Positions 1-7,771 of a stretch of 13,939 nt of DNA are shown piece by piece. Below the pieces are notes generated by a model. The model was given only the letters and a program-made list of their open reading frames with translations, was not told the DNA's origin and ran no database searches. The position numbers and the translations under genes were made by a program. Position 1 is the first letter of the stretch. Every line of letters starts with the position of its first letter. Source of the DNA: JAAUQA01 sp036351435 (GTDB lineage: Bacteria > Pseudomonadota > Gammaproteobacteria > Competibacterales > Competibacteraceae); contig JAZBPA010000219.1 of NCBI GenBank assembly GCA_036351435.1, positions 1 through 13,939 of the forward strand, written 5' to 3'.

Positions 1-924
1 ATAGCTCCAACCCGGCGTGATCGGGATGCAGTTCACGCGGCCATCATCGCAGGCACCGAGATGGATGGTGATGGAACCATCGTCATTCGGCTCGGCGGTG
101 ACGTTGTTGTAGTTGTTGCGGCCCATGTCGTTGGGCTCCATGTGGCCGTCTGCGTTGTAGACAGTGACCGACCAGAAGGCGTCCACCGGCACGTCCTTGG
201 CCGTGACTGCATAGGGTGTCTTGCCGTCGTTCTGGTCCACGGCGTCGATCAGGTAGACGGCACCGTGCGCTGGCAAGCCGGCCCATCCGGCGATCCCGCC
301 AACCAGATATTGCACCGGGTCCACCTCGTCCTTGCGCCCGAAGGCACGGGTGGAATCAAAGCTGATCTCGGCCGCGAGGTCATTGAGCGCCTTGCGCGCC
401 ACCGCCAGTTGCTCGGTGTTCCAGTCCGGCGCCACGAACGGCCCAGACCCACCGCCCGAGACGACGATCCCGTCCTGCGCGGCGTGGGCGGCTTTCACAT
501 CGTCAGGGTCAGACGGGTCGATGAAGGTGCGGAAGGTGATCGCCGCAAACCGGGTGCCTACTTTCTCCTCAGTCAGTTTGTAGGTGCCGGGTTTGGCCTC
601 GACAAACATGTAGTGATCCTCGTTGACCACGTGCATCGACTGGTAGCGCCCGTCGATCTCTGGCAGTGTGATCTCGGCCGGCTCGGACAGGTCGAGGACG
701 AGCGAGGAATAGATCGTATCCACGTTCATCCGGATCACCGGCTGGTTGGCGAGGTCTACCGTCTCGCGCTGGTGGACGATCTGGCCCACCTTAAGGCCAA
801 AGGCTTCAATATTCTGGCGGATCATGTGGTCGGATTCCGCCCGGAGCAGGTTGTCGAGGGTGACATCCTCGGCAAGCGCGAGGGTCGGGACGCAGAGCGC
901 CAGGGTAAGCAGCTTTTTCATCAT
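1..924 (-). CDS. Secreted DUF1254/DUF1214 protein, 3' end cut off by window edge
   Basis: The minus-strand frame stays open from 924 to the left edge: 308 codons with no stop, so the C-terminus lies outside the window. There are two adjacent ATGs, at 924 and 921. The AAGGAG ribosome site lies 3 bases from the first and 6 from the second, so 921 is the likelier start. The protein begins MKKLLTLALCVPTLALAED, a Sec signal peptide with probable cleavage after ALA. The DUF1254 half contains NQPVIRMNVDTIYSS and LPEIDGRYQSMHVVNEDHY. The DUF1214 half contains FGRKDEVDPVQYL, AGWAGLP, VDAFWSVTVYNADG and CDDGRVNC. It is a paralogue of the next gene upstream (936-2006) and starts 11 bp after that gene's stop, so the two are probably co-transcribed. 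The biochemical role of DUF1254/DUF1214 proteins is not established; periplasmic location is inferred. About 30 C-terminal residues appear to be missing, judging from the paralogue. Confidence 0.9.
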   Translation of the reverse strand, partial: MMKKLLTLALCVPTLALAEDVTLDNLLRAESDHMIRQNIEAFGLKVGQIVHQRETVDLANQPVIRMNVDTIYSSLVLDLSEPAEITLPEIDGRYQSMHVVNEDHYMFVEAKPGTYKLTEEKVGTRFAAITFRTFIDPSDPDDVKAAHAAQDGIVVSGGGSGPFVAPDWNTEQLAVARKALNDLAAEISFDSTRAFGRKDEVDPVQYLVGGIAGWAGLPAHGAVYLIDAVDQNDGKTPYAVTAKDVPVDAFWSVTVYNADGHMEPNDMGRNNYNNVTAEPNDDGSITIHLGACDDGRVNCIPITPGWSY

Positions 925-935
925 CTTCTCCTTTC

Positions 936-2006
936 TCAATTTACGGGCTCGACATCGGGGAAAGTCCAGCTGCCGTCGAGGATTTCGGGGCCGGGCTGGT
1001 AGAGGCGGATGACGTAGTTCCAGCCCTCGGTGAGCGGCAGGCAGTTCACGCGGCCATCGTCACAGCCTCCGAGATGGACCGTCATCGACCCGTCATCGTT
1101 GCGCGTGCCCATGATCGAATTGACCACATAGCCGTCGATGTCGTTCTTCTCGAAGAACCCTGCGGCGTTGTACATGCTGATGGACCAGAAGGCGCCCACT
1201 GGAACCTCGGGCGGCACCTCGATTTTGTATTCGCCGACAGGCAGGTTGGGGACATTTGCCGGGTAATAGGCATGGTTATGGGGCAGGCCGGCCCAGCCAA
1301 TGCCCGTCCCGATCAGATGGCGTACAGGATCGACGTCTTCCTTCCTGCCGAAGACACCGGTCACATCATTGGTCGAAAATGGCAAAAGTTGGTTGGTCAG
1401 GTCGACCAGTGCCTTATAGGCCTCTTCATCGTAGTCCGGCAGGATGAAGGGATTGGATGAGACCGCCTCGATCTTCATCTGGTCCTGGATGGCATTCACC
1501 GCTGCCACGTCCTCGGGATCATCGGCGTCCACCAGTGTGCGCATGTAGACGATCACATAGGGCGTATCGAAGGTTTCCATGTCCAACGTGTACGTACCGC
1601 CGCCGTAGAACACCTCGTTGATGAAGTGGTCCTGATTGACGATCATCGCAGTCATGTAGCGGTCGCCCACATCCGGCAGGGTCAGGGTCGCGCCTTCAGA
1701 GATATCGACGATCGCGGTGCTGTAGAGCGTGTCGCGGTTCATCCGGATGGTCGGCTGGTTGTCCACCGGCGTCGGTTCGCGGAAGTGGTAGAACTTGTTG
1801 ATGTCGCCTGCGAGCTTGACGTATTTGTCGAATTCGATGTCGCTTGCAACGCGCGCGAAGTTGTCGATGGTCACCGGGATCTCGCGCGCATCCACCATTT
1901 CGCTGAGGTTGTCGTCGGCCATTTGCGCTGCTGCCGGCCCGCTCGAAACAGATACGCCAAGGCCAGCGGCCAGGCAGATTGCCGTAAAACGTGAAAATAG
2001 AATCAT
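936..2006 (-). CDS. Secreted DUF1254/DUF1214 domain protein
   Basis: This 356-residue protein starts at an ATG preceded by AAGGAG at good spacing. The N-terminus (residues 1-28, ending GPAAAQ) is a Sec signal peptide, so the mature protein should be periplasmic. DUF1254 covers about residues 65-170 (DNQPTIRMNRDTLYS, then LPDVGDRYMTAMIVNQDHF). DUF1214 covers about 255-345 (PVGAFWSISMYNAAGFFEKN, CDDGRVNC, PEILDGSWTFP). Cysteines 315 and 322 of the CDDGRVNC segment could form a disulphide, as the same pair exists in the neighbour at 1-924. The family's function is unknown. Its motifs are well conserved between the two tandem copies, which suggests an enzymatic or ligand-binding role, but that is inference. 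The gene begins 30 bp after the small ORF at 2037-2165 and probably belongs to the same leftward operon as the channel and phospholipase-D genes. Confidence 0.92.
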   Translation of the reverse strand: MILFSRFTAICLAAGLGVSVSSGPAAAQMADDNLSEMVDAREIPVTIDNFARVASDIEFDKYVKLAGDINKFYHFREPTPVDNQPTIRMNRDTLYSTAIVDISEGATLTLPDVGDRYMTAMIVNQDHFINEVFYGGGTYTLDMETFDTPYVIVYMRTLVDADDPEDVAAVNAIQDQMKIEAVSSNPFILPDYDEEAYKALVDLTNQLLPFSTNDVTGVFGRKEDVDPVRHLIGTGIGWAGLPHNHAYYPANVPNLPVGEYKIEVPPEVPVGAFWSISMYNAAGFFEKNDIDGYVVNSIMGTRNDDGSMTVHLGGCDDGRVNCLPLTEGWNYVIRLYQPGPEILDGSWTFPDVEPVN

Positions 2007-2036
2007 GAGGGACTCCTTGATTGGAATCAGTTGATG

Positions 2037-2165
2037 TTAGTGTCGGCCCGGTTCATGGAGTACCAGCCGGGGCGGCTCTGCTGCTGCCGCGAGTAATCCG
2101 GGCGCCAGCAATAGGGAAACGGCGATTACACCGACTTTTAATTGAAGTGTCTGTCTACTGGTCAT
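2037..2165 (-). CDS. Possible small secreted peptide (42 aa), overlapping the channel stop
   Basis: A 43-codon frame starts at ATG 2165 inside the last codons of the channel gene (11-bp overlap, of the ATGACCAGTAG type). It ends at TAA 2037, 30 bp before the DUF1254 gene. The product begins MTSRQTLQLKVGVIAVSLLL and continues APGLLAAAAE, a convincing signal peptide with Ala-rich cleavage sites, followed by only about 12 residues (ending HEPGRH). GGAG lies 9 bases upstream of the ATG, so translational coupling to the channel is plausible. In another frame the region just downstream reads RPGWYSMNRADTNIN before a stop at 2027, so this could also be the start of a longer secreted protein damaged by a frameshift. 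I recognise no family. The overlap and signal peptide favour a real start, while the very short mature part argues for caution. Confidence 0.45.
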   Translation of the reverse strand: MTSRQTLQLKVGVIAVSLLLAPGLLAAAAEPPRLVLHEPGRH

Positions 2166-5100
2166 TATGATCTGCTCCGGGTTGTGTTTTGCGCAGCTCG
2201 ATCTGTAGCGGTCGGGCCGTATCCAGATGCAGGTCCCGCTGCGGGAAGGCGATGCTGATACCCGCGTCGGCGAAGGCTTCGTTGATGTCCCGATGCAGCG
2301 CTGAGATGGTACTTAGGCGGACATCGATGGAGCCGACGAAGGCGCGCAGTGTCAGGGTTAAGGCGTTGTCGCCAAAGGTGTCGAAGGTCACGACTGGCGG
2401 TGGCTCATTGATGACATGCTCGTTCGCCAGTGCGATGCTTGTCATGATGGCCGACGCCTGCTTGACATCACTGCCATAGGCGACACCAACTTCCAGCATG
2501 ATGCGGGTGACGGGATCCGACAGCGACCAGTTCAGTAGCCGGCCGGTAACGAACTCCTTGTTCGGCACCAGCAACTCCTTGCGATCCCAGTTACGGATCG
2601 TCGTGGCGCGGATTCGGATCTTTGTGACGACACCGTCGGTATCGCCCACCGTGACCGTGTCGCCAAGGCGGATCGGCCGCTCGAACAGGATGATCAGGCC
2701 GCTGACGAAATTGGCGACGATCTCCTGCAGGCCAAAACCGATACCGACGCTGAGTGCTGCCGCCATCCATTGCAGGTGCGTCCAGCTCACGCCGAGCGTG
2801 CCGAGCACCAGTAAAATACCGATCGCCCCGATGACATAGCTGGTCAAGGTCGTGACTGCGTAACGGTCCGCGGTAGACAGTGCAGAGCGCTGTAACAGGA
2901 TGATCTCCAATAGCGCCGGCATTCGCCTGAGCAGAACCAAGGTACCGGCGGCGAAGAGTAGGGCGAGCCCCAGATGCAGTAACGTAACGGGTTGCTGCTG
3001 CTCTTCGCCGCCCACTGAAACCGTCTTGTTCCAGAGCACGTGATCCTCGAATACACGCAATGCCGACAGCGTGTCGGACCAGATCAGCACGAAGCCGATT
3101 ATGGCGACGAATGCCAAGCTGTAGCGGATTAGTATCCGGGTGTCAGCACTGAGTGTGGAGAATTCCACTTGCGGCTCTTCGAAGCGCAGCTCCACAGCCT
3201 CCCGGTCTGGCTCCCGCGACTCTGATTGGGCGGCTTCCGAGGCCACTCTGTAGCGCTCCAGAGCTGCTTCATAGGAAAGCCGTCGGCGCACCACGAGCAG
3301 CCAGCGCAGGGCGAGCGCTTCCAACAGCACCACTGCTAAGATCAGCTGCATGGAGGCTTGGTAGTTGTTGGCTTCCACTGTGGCCGTGTATAGATAGCCG
3401 GACCAAGCCAGGACAATCATCACGACCGGGTAGAGCACCAGCGCCGGATACCAAAGCCAGTAGCTGCCCATCAGCAACGGATAGGCATCCGGGTGGCGTA
3501 GCTGGGCCGTGACGCCGCGGCGCGGGTGGAAAACCCGGACCATGAACCAGGCGACCGTGCCGAAGGCAACGATGGCGGCGAGCCGCCCCATGGTGCCACC
3601 ACCCTTGAGCGGATCAAGCACAACCGCGAAGTGCATGAGCACCACCGCCGGGACTAGGGTCCACGTCAAACGCCGTGTCGTGGTCCGCGCCAGTGTCAGG
3701 TTTGGTTTCGGCCAGCAAAAGTGTACCGCCGCGAGCCCATTAGGCCGGCAAATAGCGGACAACAGTTGCAGGGTAAGCAAGAGCCCGGCAATCTCCAAGA
3801 ATCTGTCGCCTACGACCAGCGTCAGATCGGTACCCTGGGATGTGTGCAACAACAGCCAACCTGATGCGGCCAACAGCAGCGGCAGCGGCAACGCCAATAG
3901 CAACGTCAAGCCGAGCACGCGCAGCGTGAGACCGAAACGATCCGTGCTGGGCTTGCCGACGCGGCCTGCCAAGCCCTCAAGAGCAGTGCGGATGCGACGC
4001 CGGCTCCAAAGCAGTGTGCCAACGAGCAGAACCGCTCCCCAAAACAGCGGATTCGCCGCGAGTTGGCGAGAAATAATCCGTCCAAGCTCGGTTGTGCGGT
4101 CCGCTGCCAACATCGTGTTGAGCTGATTGGGTAGCGCCAGCAGCTTGTCCAAGTCGATTGGCGCCTCCGTGCGAAGCCAGGCCAAACGCTCTAACAATTG
4201 TGCTTCGTAATCGGCGGCGACGGCGAGCAGCGCGTCTTCGGCGGCATCAAGCTCCTTCGTCTTGTCGAGGTAAAGCTCCTCAGTCTCAAGCATGTGGTCG
4301 AGCAGTACCAGGCGCTGCGTCACCAGTCCTCGCAACCGCTCCTGCTGCGCCTGCGGTTGACCCGTCTGGAGCTCGCTATGCAGTTCAGAGACTACAGTCT
4401 CGACATTGCTGAGTCGTCGCGCCTCGGCCCGATACCCCAAACGGCGCGTATTCCAGCTGGCGAGCTGTGATCTGCGCTGCTCTTGCTGTTGCTGCAAGCT
4501 GTTGAAATCCGGCATCGCGTCGAGTTGCTGAAGCAGAATCGCCCCCAGCTCGTCGCTGAACACACCGGACTCGAGGGTGTTGCGCGTATCGCGATAGTCC
4601 GCACCCATCCGTTCGGTGAGGCGCTCTGCCTTCGCCCTGGCTTGGTCGAGGCCATGCAGCTCCGCGACGAGCTCATCGATGGCTTGGCCAAGCGCGACAT
4701 TAGCCTCCGACAAGCGAATAAGCACCGGGTCCATGCCCTCAATGTCGCGACGCACCTGCTCCGCGTCCGCCCTGGCCTGACCGGCTGCTTGCCGCCGTTG
4801 TGCCAAGGTACGCTCTTCGAGTGCCGTCACCCGAGCAGCAATCCAATCGATGCTGGCAACGTACCTGTCCCGTTTCGCCTCAAGCAGATCGAGACGAACG
4901 GCTCGGCTCAGCAACTCTTGGTCGAGCATCTTGATCTCGGTGCTCAAAGCACGGTAACGGGTCTCCAGCTCCCAGCGTTGTGCCTCCGCAAGTTTTGGCC
5001 CTTGCCGCCTAGAGGAGCCATCCTCGGGTGCATCGGACGACAATGCCGCTGAGACGGCTTCGCGCTCCGCGGCGGCCTCAACGAGGCGTTGGCGGATGAC

Positions 5101-5478
5101 TGTAGGCCGGCGCTGCTGTGACGCGAGCCGCGCCTTCATATCGTCATGGCGCGCCTTCACCGCGGCCAGGTCCGCGCGTTCCTCCTGCAGGCGGCGTTCG
5201 AGGTCCGTCAGCGTGAGGTTTTCCGCTACATCAAGCTGCGCCAGGGGTTCGTCGGCCAGGATCTCCAAACGGGCGGAACGCAAGGCCTCGATCTGAGCCG
5301 GCGCGTTCTTCGCGTTCTGCCGGTAACCAGCCGCTGCCACCTCGTGGACCTCTGTCGCCTCGAGATTGCTGATTGATCGGCGGTAGAGCCCAATCAACCT
5401 GTCGCGGGCCTCATCCGTTAAGTCCTTGGCATCCCCAACCTCAGCGATGCGCGCTTCCAGCACGGTCGCGGAGACCAT
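2155..5478 (-). CDS. Giant MscS-family mechanosensitive channel (MscK/MscM type); true start probably upstream
   Basis: This is a tension-gated inner-membrane channel that releases solutes during hypo-osmotic shock, in the size class of E. coli MscK and MscM. The 1107 residues from the first ATG comprise a long charged periplasmic coiled-coil region (about 1-460, rich in Q/E/R/A), about eight to ten membrane segments (roughly 475-900) and the MscS core (about 875-1085). The core shows the pore helix SVGIGFGLQEIVANFVSG (910-927), then FERPIRLGDTV, then the beta domain with NWDRKELLVPNKEFVTG, then the C-terminal alpha/beta domain. The ATG at 5478 gives no signal peptide. The same frame is open upstream to 5613 and encodes a clear one (RILVLTTAALIATGLSVAV then PAFA) without ATG, GTG or TTG. 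The original start was probably ATG 5612, one G of a G-run having been lost. It lies 31 bp downstream of the phospholipase-D stop. Confidence 0.93.
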   Translation of the reverse strand: MVSATVLEARIAEVGDAKDLTDEARDRLIGLYRRSISNLEATEVHEVAAAGYRQNAKNAPAQIEALRSARLEILADEPLAQLDVAENLTLTDLERRLQEERADLAAVKARHDDMKARLASQQRRPTVIRQRLVEAAAEREAVSAALSSDAPEDGSSRRQGPKLAEAQRWELETRYRALSTEIKMLDQELLSRAVRLDLLEAKRDRYVASIDWIAARVTALEERTLAQRRQAAGQARADAEQVRRDIEGMDPVLIRLSEANVALGQAIDELVAELHGLDQARAKAERLTERMGADYRDTRNTLESGVFSDELGAILLQQLDAMPDFNSLQQQQEQRRSQLASWNTRRLGYRAEARRLSNVETVVSELHSELQTGQPQAQQERLRGLVTQRLVLLDHMLETEELYLDKTKELDAAEDALLAVAADYEAQLLERLAWLRTEAPIDLDKLLALPNQLNTMLAADRTTELGRIISRQLAANPLFWGAVLLVGTLLWSRRRIRTALEGLAGRVGKPSTDRFGLTLRVLGLTLLLALPLPLLLAASGWLLLHTSQGTDLTLVVGDRFLEIAGLLLTLQLLSAICRPNGLAAVHFCWPKPNLTLARTTTRRLTWTLVPAVVLMHFAVVLDPLKGGGTMGRLAAIVAFGTVAWFMVRVFHPRRGVTAQLRHPDAYPLLMGSYWLWYPALVLYPVVMIVLAWSGYLYTATVEANNYQASMQLILAVVLLEALALRWLLVVRRRLSYEAALERYRVASEAAQSESREPDREAVELRFEEPQVEFSTLSADTRILIRYSLAFVAIIGFVLIWSDTLSALRVFEDHVLWNKTVSVGGEEQQQPVTLLHLGLALLFAAGTLVLLRRMPALLEIILLQRSALSTADRYAVTTLTSYVIGAIGILLVLGTLGVSWTHLQWMAAALSVGIGFGLQEIVANFVSGLIILFERPIRLGDTVTVGDTDGVVTKIRIRATTIRNWDRKELLVPNKEFVTGRLLNWSLSDPVTRIMLEVGVAYGSDVKQASAIMTSIALANEHVINEPPPVVTFDTFGDNALTLTLRAFVGSIDVRLSTISALHRDINEAFADAGISIAFPQRDLHLDTARPLQIELRKTQPGADHNDQ

Positions 5479-5613
5479 AGCGGACAGCGGCTCATGGTCG
5501 ACATCCGGCGTCTGGGTTGCGAATGCAGGTACCGCGACCGATAGCCCTGTAGCTATCAGGGCGGCCGTCGTTAGAACAAGAATGCGCGTTGTTTTTATGA
5601 TTCGAACCCCATA
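5476..5613 (-). other. Orphaned signal-peptide coding segment of the channel gene
   Basis: In frame with the channel, codons from 5613 to 5479 encode a basic n-region (VRIIKTTR), a hydrophobic core (ILVLTTAALIATGLSVAV) and a PAFA-TQ cleavage site. The frame has a stop at 5614-5616 and no canonical start codon. An ATG at 5612 lies one frame away and reads ATGGGGTTCGAATCATAA. Adding a single G to the GGGG run puts it in frame and yields M-G-V-R-I-I-K-T-T-R followed by the whole signal peptide. Explanations are a real homopolymer frameshift, a sequencing error in a G-run, or initiation at an AUA or AUC codon (5598 or 5601, with GGGG about 5-8 bases upstream). Large MscS channels normally carry a signal peptide, so the encoded segment is very likely ancestral protein. 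Confidence 0.7.
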
Positions 5614-5643
5614 TCACTTTTTCGCTTACGGCGGCCGCCGCTA

Positions 5644-7206
5644 CTACAATTGGCTCTCAAGTGGCAGCAGCCTGTAAAACCCCGCCGTGAACCGCTTCCA
5701 GAATGAAGCACCAGGTTCGTTGTGGTAAATCACTTCCTCGCCGTTTTCCCAGCCCACCCACTCGATCTTGCCCTTTTCATCAAGACGCAGTCGATACGCG
5801 ATCTCTTGCAGGCGGCCTTCGAAATGTTCCAGTACCGGCACGGTCATATCCGGCGCATCGAGGTAAACTCCCATTTCGGTGTTGATATTGACCGAACGAG
5901 GATCCCAGTTGAACGAACCAATAAATAAATAGCGTCGATCAACGGTAAACGCTTTAGTGTGCAGGCTGGACTGTGAATATCCCAAGCCCCGGCGCTGGCG
6001 GCTCTCCCGTTTTGCCTCGGCCCGGACTTCCCATAGTTCAACCCCGGCTTCGAGCAGGTCTTTTCGATAACGGGAATAACCCGCATGCACCGGCACGACA
6101 TCATTAGCAGCCAATGAATTGGTCAGGATCAATACTCGTGCACCCCGTTCCGTTAAACTGCGGAACAGTTCGACACCGCTTTGCCGGGGGACAAAATAGG
6201 CCGAAACCACGACCAATTCTTTTTCTGTTGCCCGCACTACCGGCCCCATGACCGAACTGAGTTGTTCCGGATGGTCGCCGCGGTAACCTTGCTGTGCTTT
6301 TTGCGGCGGATCGGCCACTACGGTTGCCTTGCTCCAAATCAGCGGGGTTTCGTTATTGCTTATGGATTCCAGAAGCGTGCTTTCCAGCGCCGCGCCAAAA
6401 GGTGTCTGCCGGGCGTTGGCAATAAACTCGGGGATAGCAGCCTGGCGTTTATCAAGTTCGGCTGTCGCGTTCTCGATACTCACCAACAGATTTGCCGGTA
6501 CAGCGACTGGGTCGTTCCAGTAGGTATCGAAAGCTGCCGATACCTCTTGTGCCACCGGGCCAATGCCCAGCACATCCAGGTCGTTATAATTACTCACCTC
6601 TTGGGCTTCGAAATATTCCGCCCCGATATTACGTCCGCCCACAATAGTGACCTGATTGTCAAAGGTCATGGATTTATTGTGCATCCGGCGATTGATGCGG
6701 CGAAATTCCGTCGCGCCGCTCAGAAAGCGGCCTCGGCTGCGAGAAAATGGATTGAAAACACGGATCTCCATATTCGGATGAGCATCGAAAGCCGCCATAT
6801 CGACATCGTGGCCTGCGGTGGTAATGTCATCCACTAACAACCGCACCCGCACGCCGCGATCCGCGGCTTGCAGCAGAGCCACCAGGAAAAGATGACCCGC
6901 AACATCATTATGGAGCAGATAATACTGGGCATCGATGCTGCGCTCGGCGCGGCCGCTGAGTAACAGTCGGGCAGCCAGGGCGTCGATACCGTCATCTAAT
7001 AGAAAAAAGCCGGATTGATTCGGGTGCGCAGCGCTCAGCGCCTCAACTCGCGAACCTAAAAACGTGTTTGCCGTTGCGCTGCTGTCGAAAGCGTAGCTGG
7101 CAGGTTTAGGTGCATCGAAAGGCACGCTAGCGCAGCCGTACATCAGGCTGAGCATAATCAGCAGGCTTATTGGATACAGTATGGAATAAGGGTGTAGTCT
7201 TGGCAT
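5644..7206 (-). CDS. Phospholipase D-superfamily lipoprotein (cardiolipin synthase ClsC/YmdC-like)
   Basis: The 520-residue protein has two HxKx4D catalytic motifs: H176-K178-D183 (in HNKSMTFDNQVTIVGGRN) and H416-K418-D423 (in HTKAFTVDRRYLFIGSFN). This is the hallmark of a two-domain phospholipase D fold with phosphatidyl-transferase or phosphodiesterase activity. The order resembles the ClsC/YmdC group, which makes cardiolipin, but substrate cannot be read from sequence. The N-terminus is a lipoprotein signal: a hydrophobic stretch ending LMYGC with Cys25 followed by Ala, so outer-membrane anchoring is likely, though Met and Tyr at -3/-2 are not the commonest lipobox residues. No strong ribosome site precedes ATG 7206. 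Two consecutive TAG stops end the gene, 31 bp before the probable channel start, so the two are likely co-transcribed. A lipid-modifying enzyme next to a membrane-tension channel fits an envelope-stress role (inference). Confidence 0.93.
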   Translation of the reverse strand: MPRLHPYSILYPISLLIMLSLMYGCASVPFDAPKPASYAFDSSATANTFLGSRVEALSAAHPNQSGFFLLDDGIDALAARLLLSGRAERSIDAQYYLLHNDVAGHLFLVALLQAADRGVRVRLLVDDITTAGHDVDMAAFDAHPNMEIRVFNPFSRSRGRFLSGATEFRRINRRMHNKSMTFDNQVTIVGGRNIGAEYFEAQEVSNYNDLDVLGIGPVAQEVSAAFDTYWNDPVAVPANLLVSIENATAELDKRQAAIPEFIANARQTPFGAALESTLLESISNNETPLIWSKATVVADPPQKAQQGYRGDHPEQLSSVMGPVVRATEKELVVVSAYFVPRQSGVELFRSLTERGARVLILTNSLAANDVVPVHAGYSRYRKDLLEAGVELWEVRAEAKRESRQRRGLGYSQSSLHTKAFTVDRRYLFIGSFNWDPRSVNINTEMGVYLDAPDMTVPVLEHFEGRLQEIAYRLRLDEKGKIEWVGWENGEEVIYHNEPGASFWKRFTAGFYRLLPLESQL

Positions 7207-7478
7207 GATTCTGTCGCTTTGAGTGATTCTGTTGATGATGTGGTGGTGGGATTTAATTCAACATCCAGCGGAGCTAGGACATTGTTTCCAGAGATATCTT
7301 CCAGTCGATTAGCGACGCGAATGGTGTAGGCCGCTCTCCCAGTAGGCAATGCCTGTGATCGTCAGTGACGACTGCGCTTGCCCAAAACCATCATGCTGGT
7401 GACGGCCTTGATTAATCAGAGTCTTTGCATCGAGTTAACCCAGTCAAAAGAGGTCTAGCCTGCTGCTCACTTGGCCGG

Positions 7479-7532
7479 CTACGGCTTGGGGAAGGTCCAG
7501 CTGCCGTCGAGGATCTCTGGGCGGGGCTGGTG
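7479..7532 (-). pseudogene. 3'-end remnant of a third DUF1254/DUF1214 gene
   Basis: Read on the minus strand, this stretch encodes HQPRPEILDGSWTFPKP followed by TAG. It is nearly the same as the C-terminus of the intact paralogue, RLYQPGPEILDGSWTFPDV (about 960-1004). The DNA also matches at most positions. Just upstream, at 7533-7535, the frame meets a stop and the similarity ends abruptly, so at least about 95% of the gene is missing. This is direct evidence that a third copy once stood here or that a duplication or recombination joined here. Confidence 0.85.
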
Positions 7533-7637
7533 CTACACCCTAAGCAATGACCCAGAACCGAGATACACTGCAAGCGCCCCAGAATTACAAGGCACGAGCG
7601 CATCGCGAAAACACACTTTTTTTATAGAGTATTTAGA

Positions 7638-7677
7638 AGTGTAACGGGGATTCGAATAGTCAGCCTGTCATTTCGTG
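7638..7677 (-). promoter_or_regulatory. Putative AraC-dependent leftward promoter/operator
   Basis: On the minus strand from 7677 the sequence reads CACGAAATGACAGGC, two bases, then ACTATT (7677-7655). This matches the site at 8847-8869 at 20 of 23 positions and has the same orientation relative to outward transcription. A -10-like TACACT lies at 7643-7638, 11 bases beyond the motif. The place where a -35 box should be (7661-7666, AGGCTG) is poor and covered by the motif, as in class-II activator promoters. Transcription from here would run over the DUF1254 remnant towards the phospholipase-D gene. The regulator assignment is inferred from proximity. Confidence 0.5.
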
Positions 7678-7739
7678 ACAACTGTTCCGGTCCCCCGTGT
7701 TCAGGGGATTGCGCTATAACTGGTCGAATCCATACGTGT

Positions 7740-7757
7740 AGTGGCCAGGTGGCCACT
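7740..7757. repeat. Inverted repeat downstream of the AraC gene
   Basis: AGTGGCCA, two G bases, then TGGCCACT form perfect 8-bp arms 14 bp beyond the stop of the AraC-family gene. No T-run follows on either strand, so a classical intrinsic terminator is not supported. It could still end transcription inefficiently or be a protein-binding palindrome. Confidence 0.4.
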
Positions 7758-7771
7758 GTAGCGGATCGATT

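Larger units (their letters stand above)
7207..7771. other. Scarred intergenic region with gene remnants
   Basis: No intact gene is visible in these 565 bp. Going leftwards from the AraC stop, it holds an 8-bp-arm inverted repeat (7740-7757, AGTGGCCA-GG-TGGCCACT), a copy of the putative AraC operator plus -10 box (7638-7677), and a 63-codon minus-strand frame starting at ATG 7603. That frame has a hydrophobic, cysteine-rich start (MRSCLVILGRLQCISVLGH) and passes out of frame over the 3' end of a third DUF1254 gene (7479-7532). Two overlapping minus frames around 7210-7435 read as a possible broken beta-sandwich tail (TITGIAYWESG, then after a shift YTIRVANRLEDISGNN). This reads as a deletion scar between the AraC gene and the phospholipase-D operon. 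Whether the leftward promoter drives the operon today is not decidable from sequence. Confidence 0.6.

Noticed and set aside
61..1002. Long plus-strand open frame (313 codons) opposite the DUF1254 genes
   Set aside because: It is antisense to two well-supported genes in GC-rich DNA, has no ribosome site and its translation (V, G, R, H and D-rich) resembles no protein; it crosses the boundary of the two real genes.
3509..4126. Plus-strand open frame of 205 codons inside the channel gene
   Set aside because: Its S/R/T/P-rich translation is typical of the antisense of GC-rich codons; the opposite strand encodes the membrane core of the channel.
6181..6837. Plus-strand open frame of 218 codons opposite the PLD gene
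   Set aside because: It lies across the region of the first catalytic motif of an intact gene on the other strand and has no start signal or recognisable domain.
7691..7708. TCCCC/GGGGA hairpin as terminator of the AraC gene
   Set aside because: The stem is only 5 bp with an 8-base loop and no T-run follows on the minus strand.
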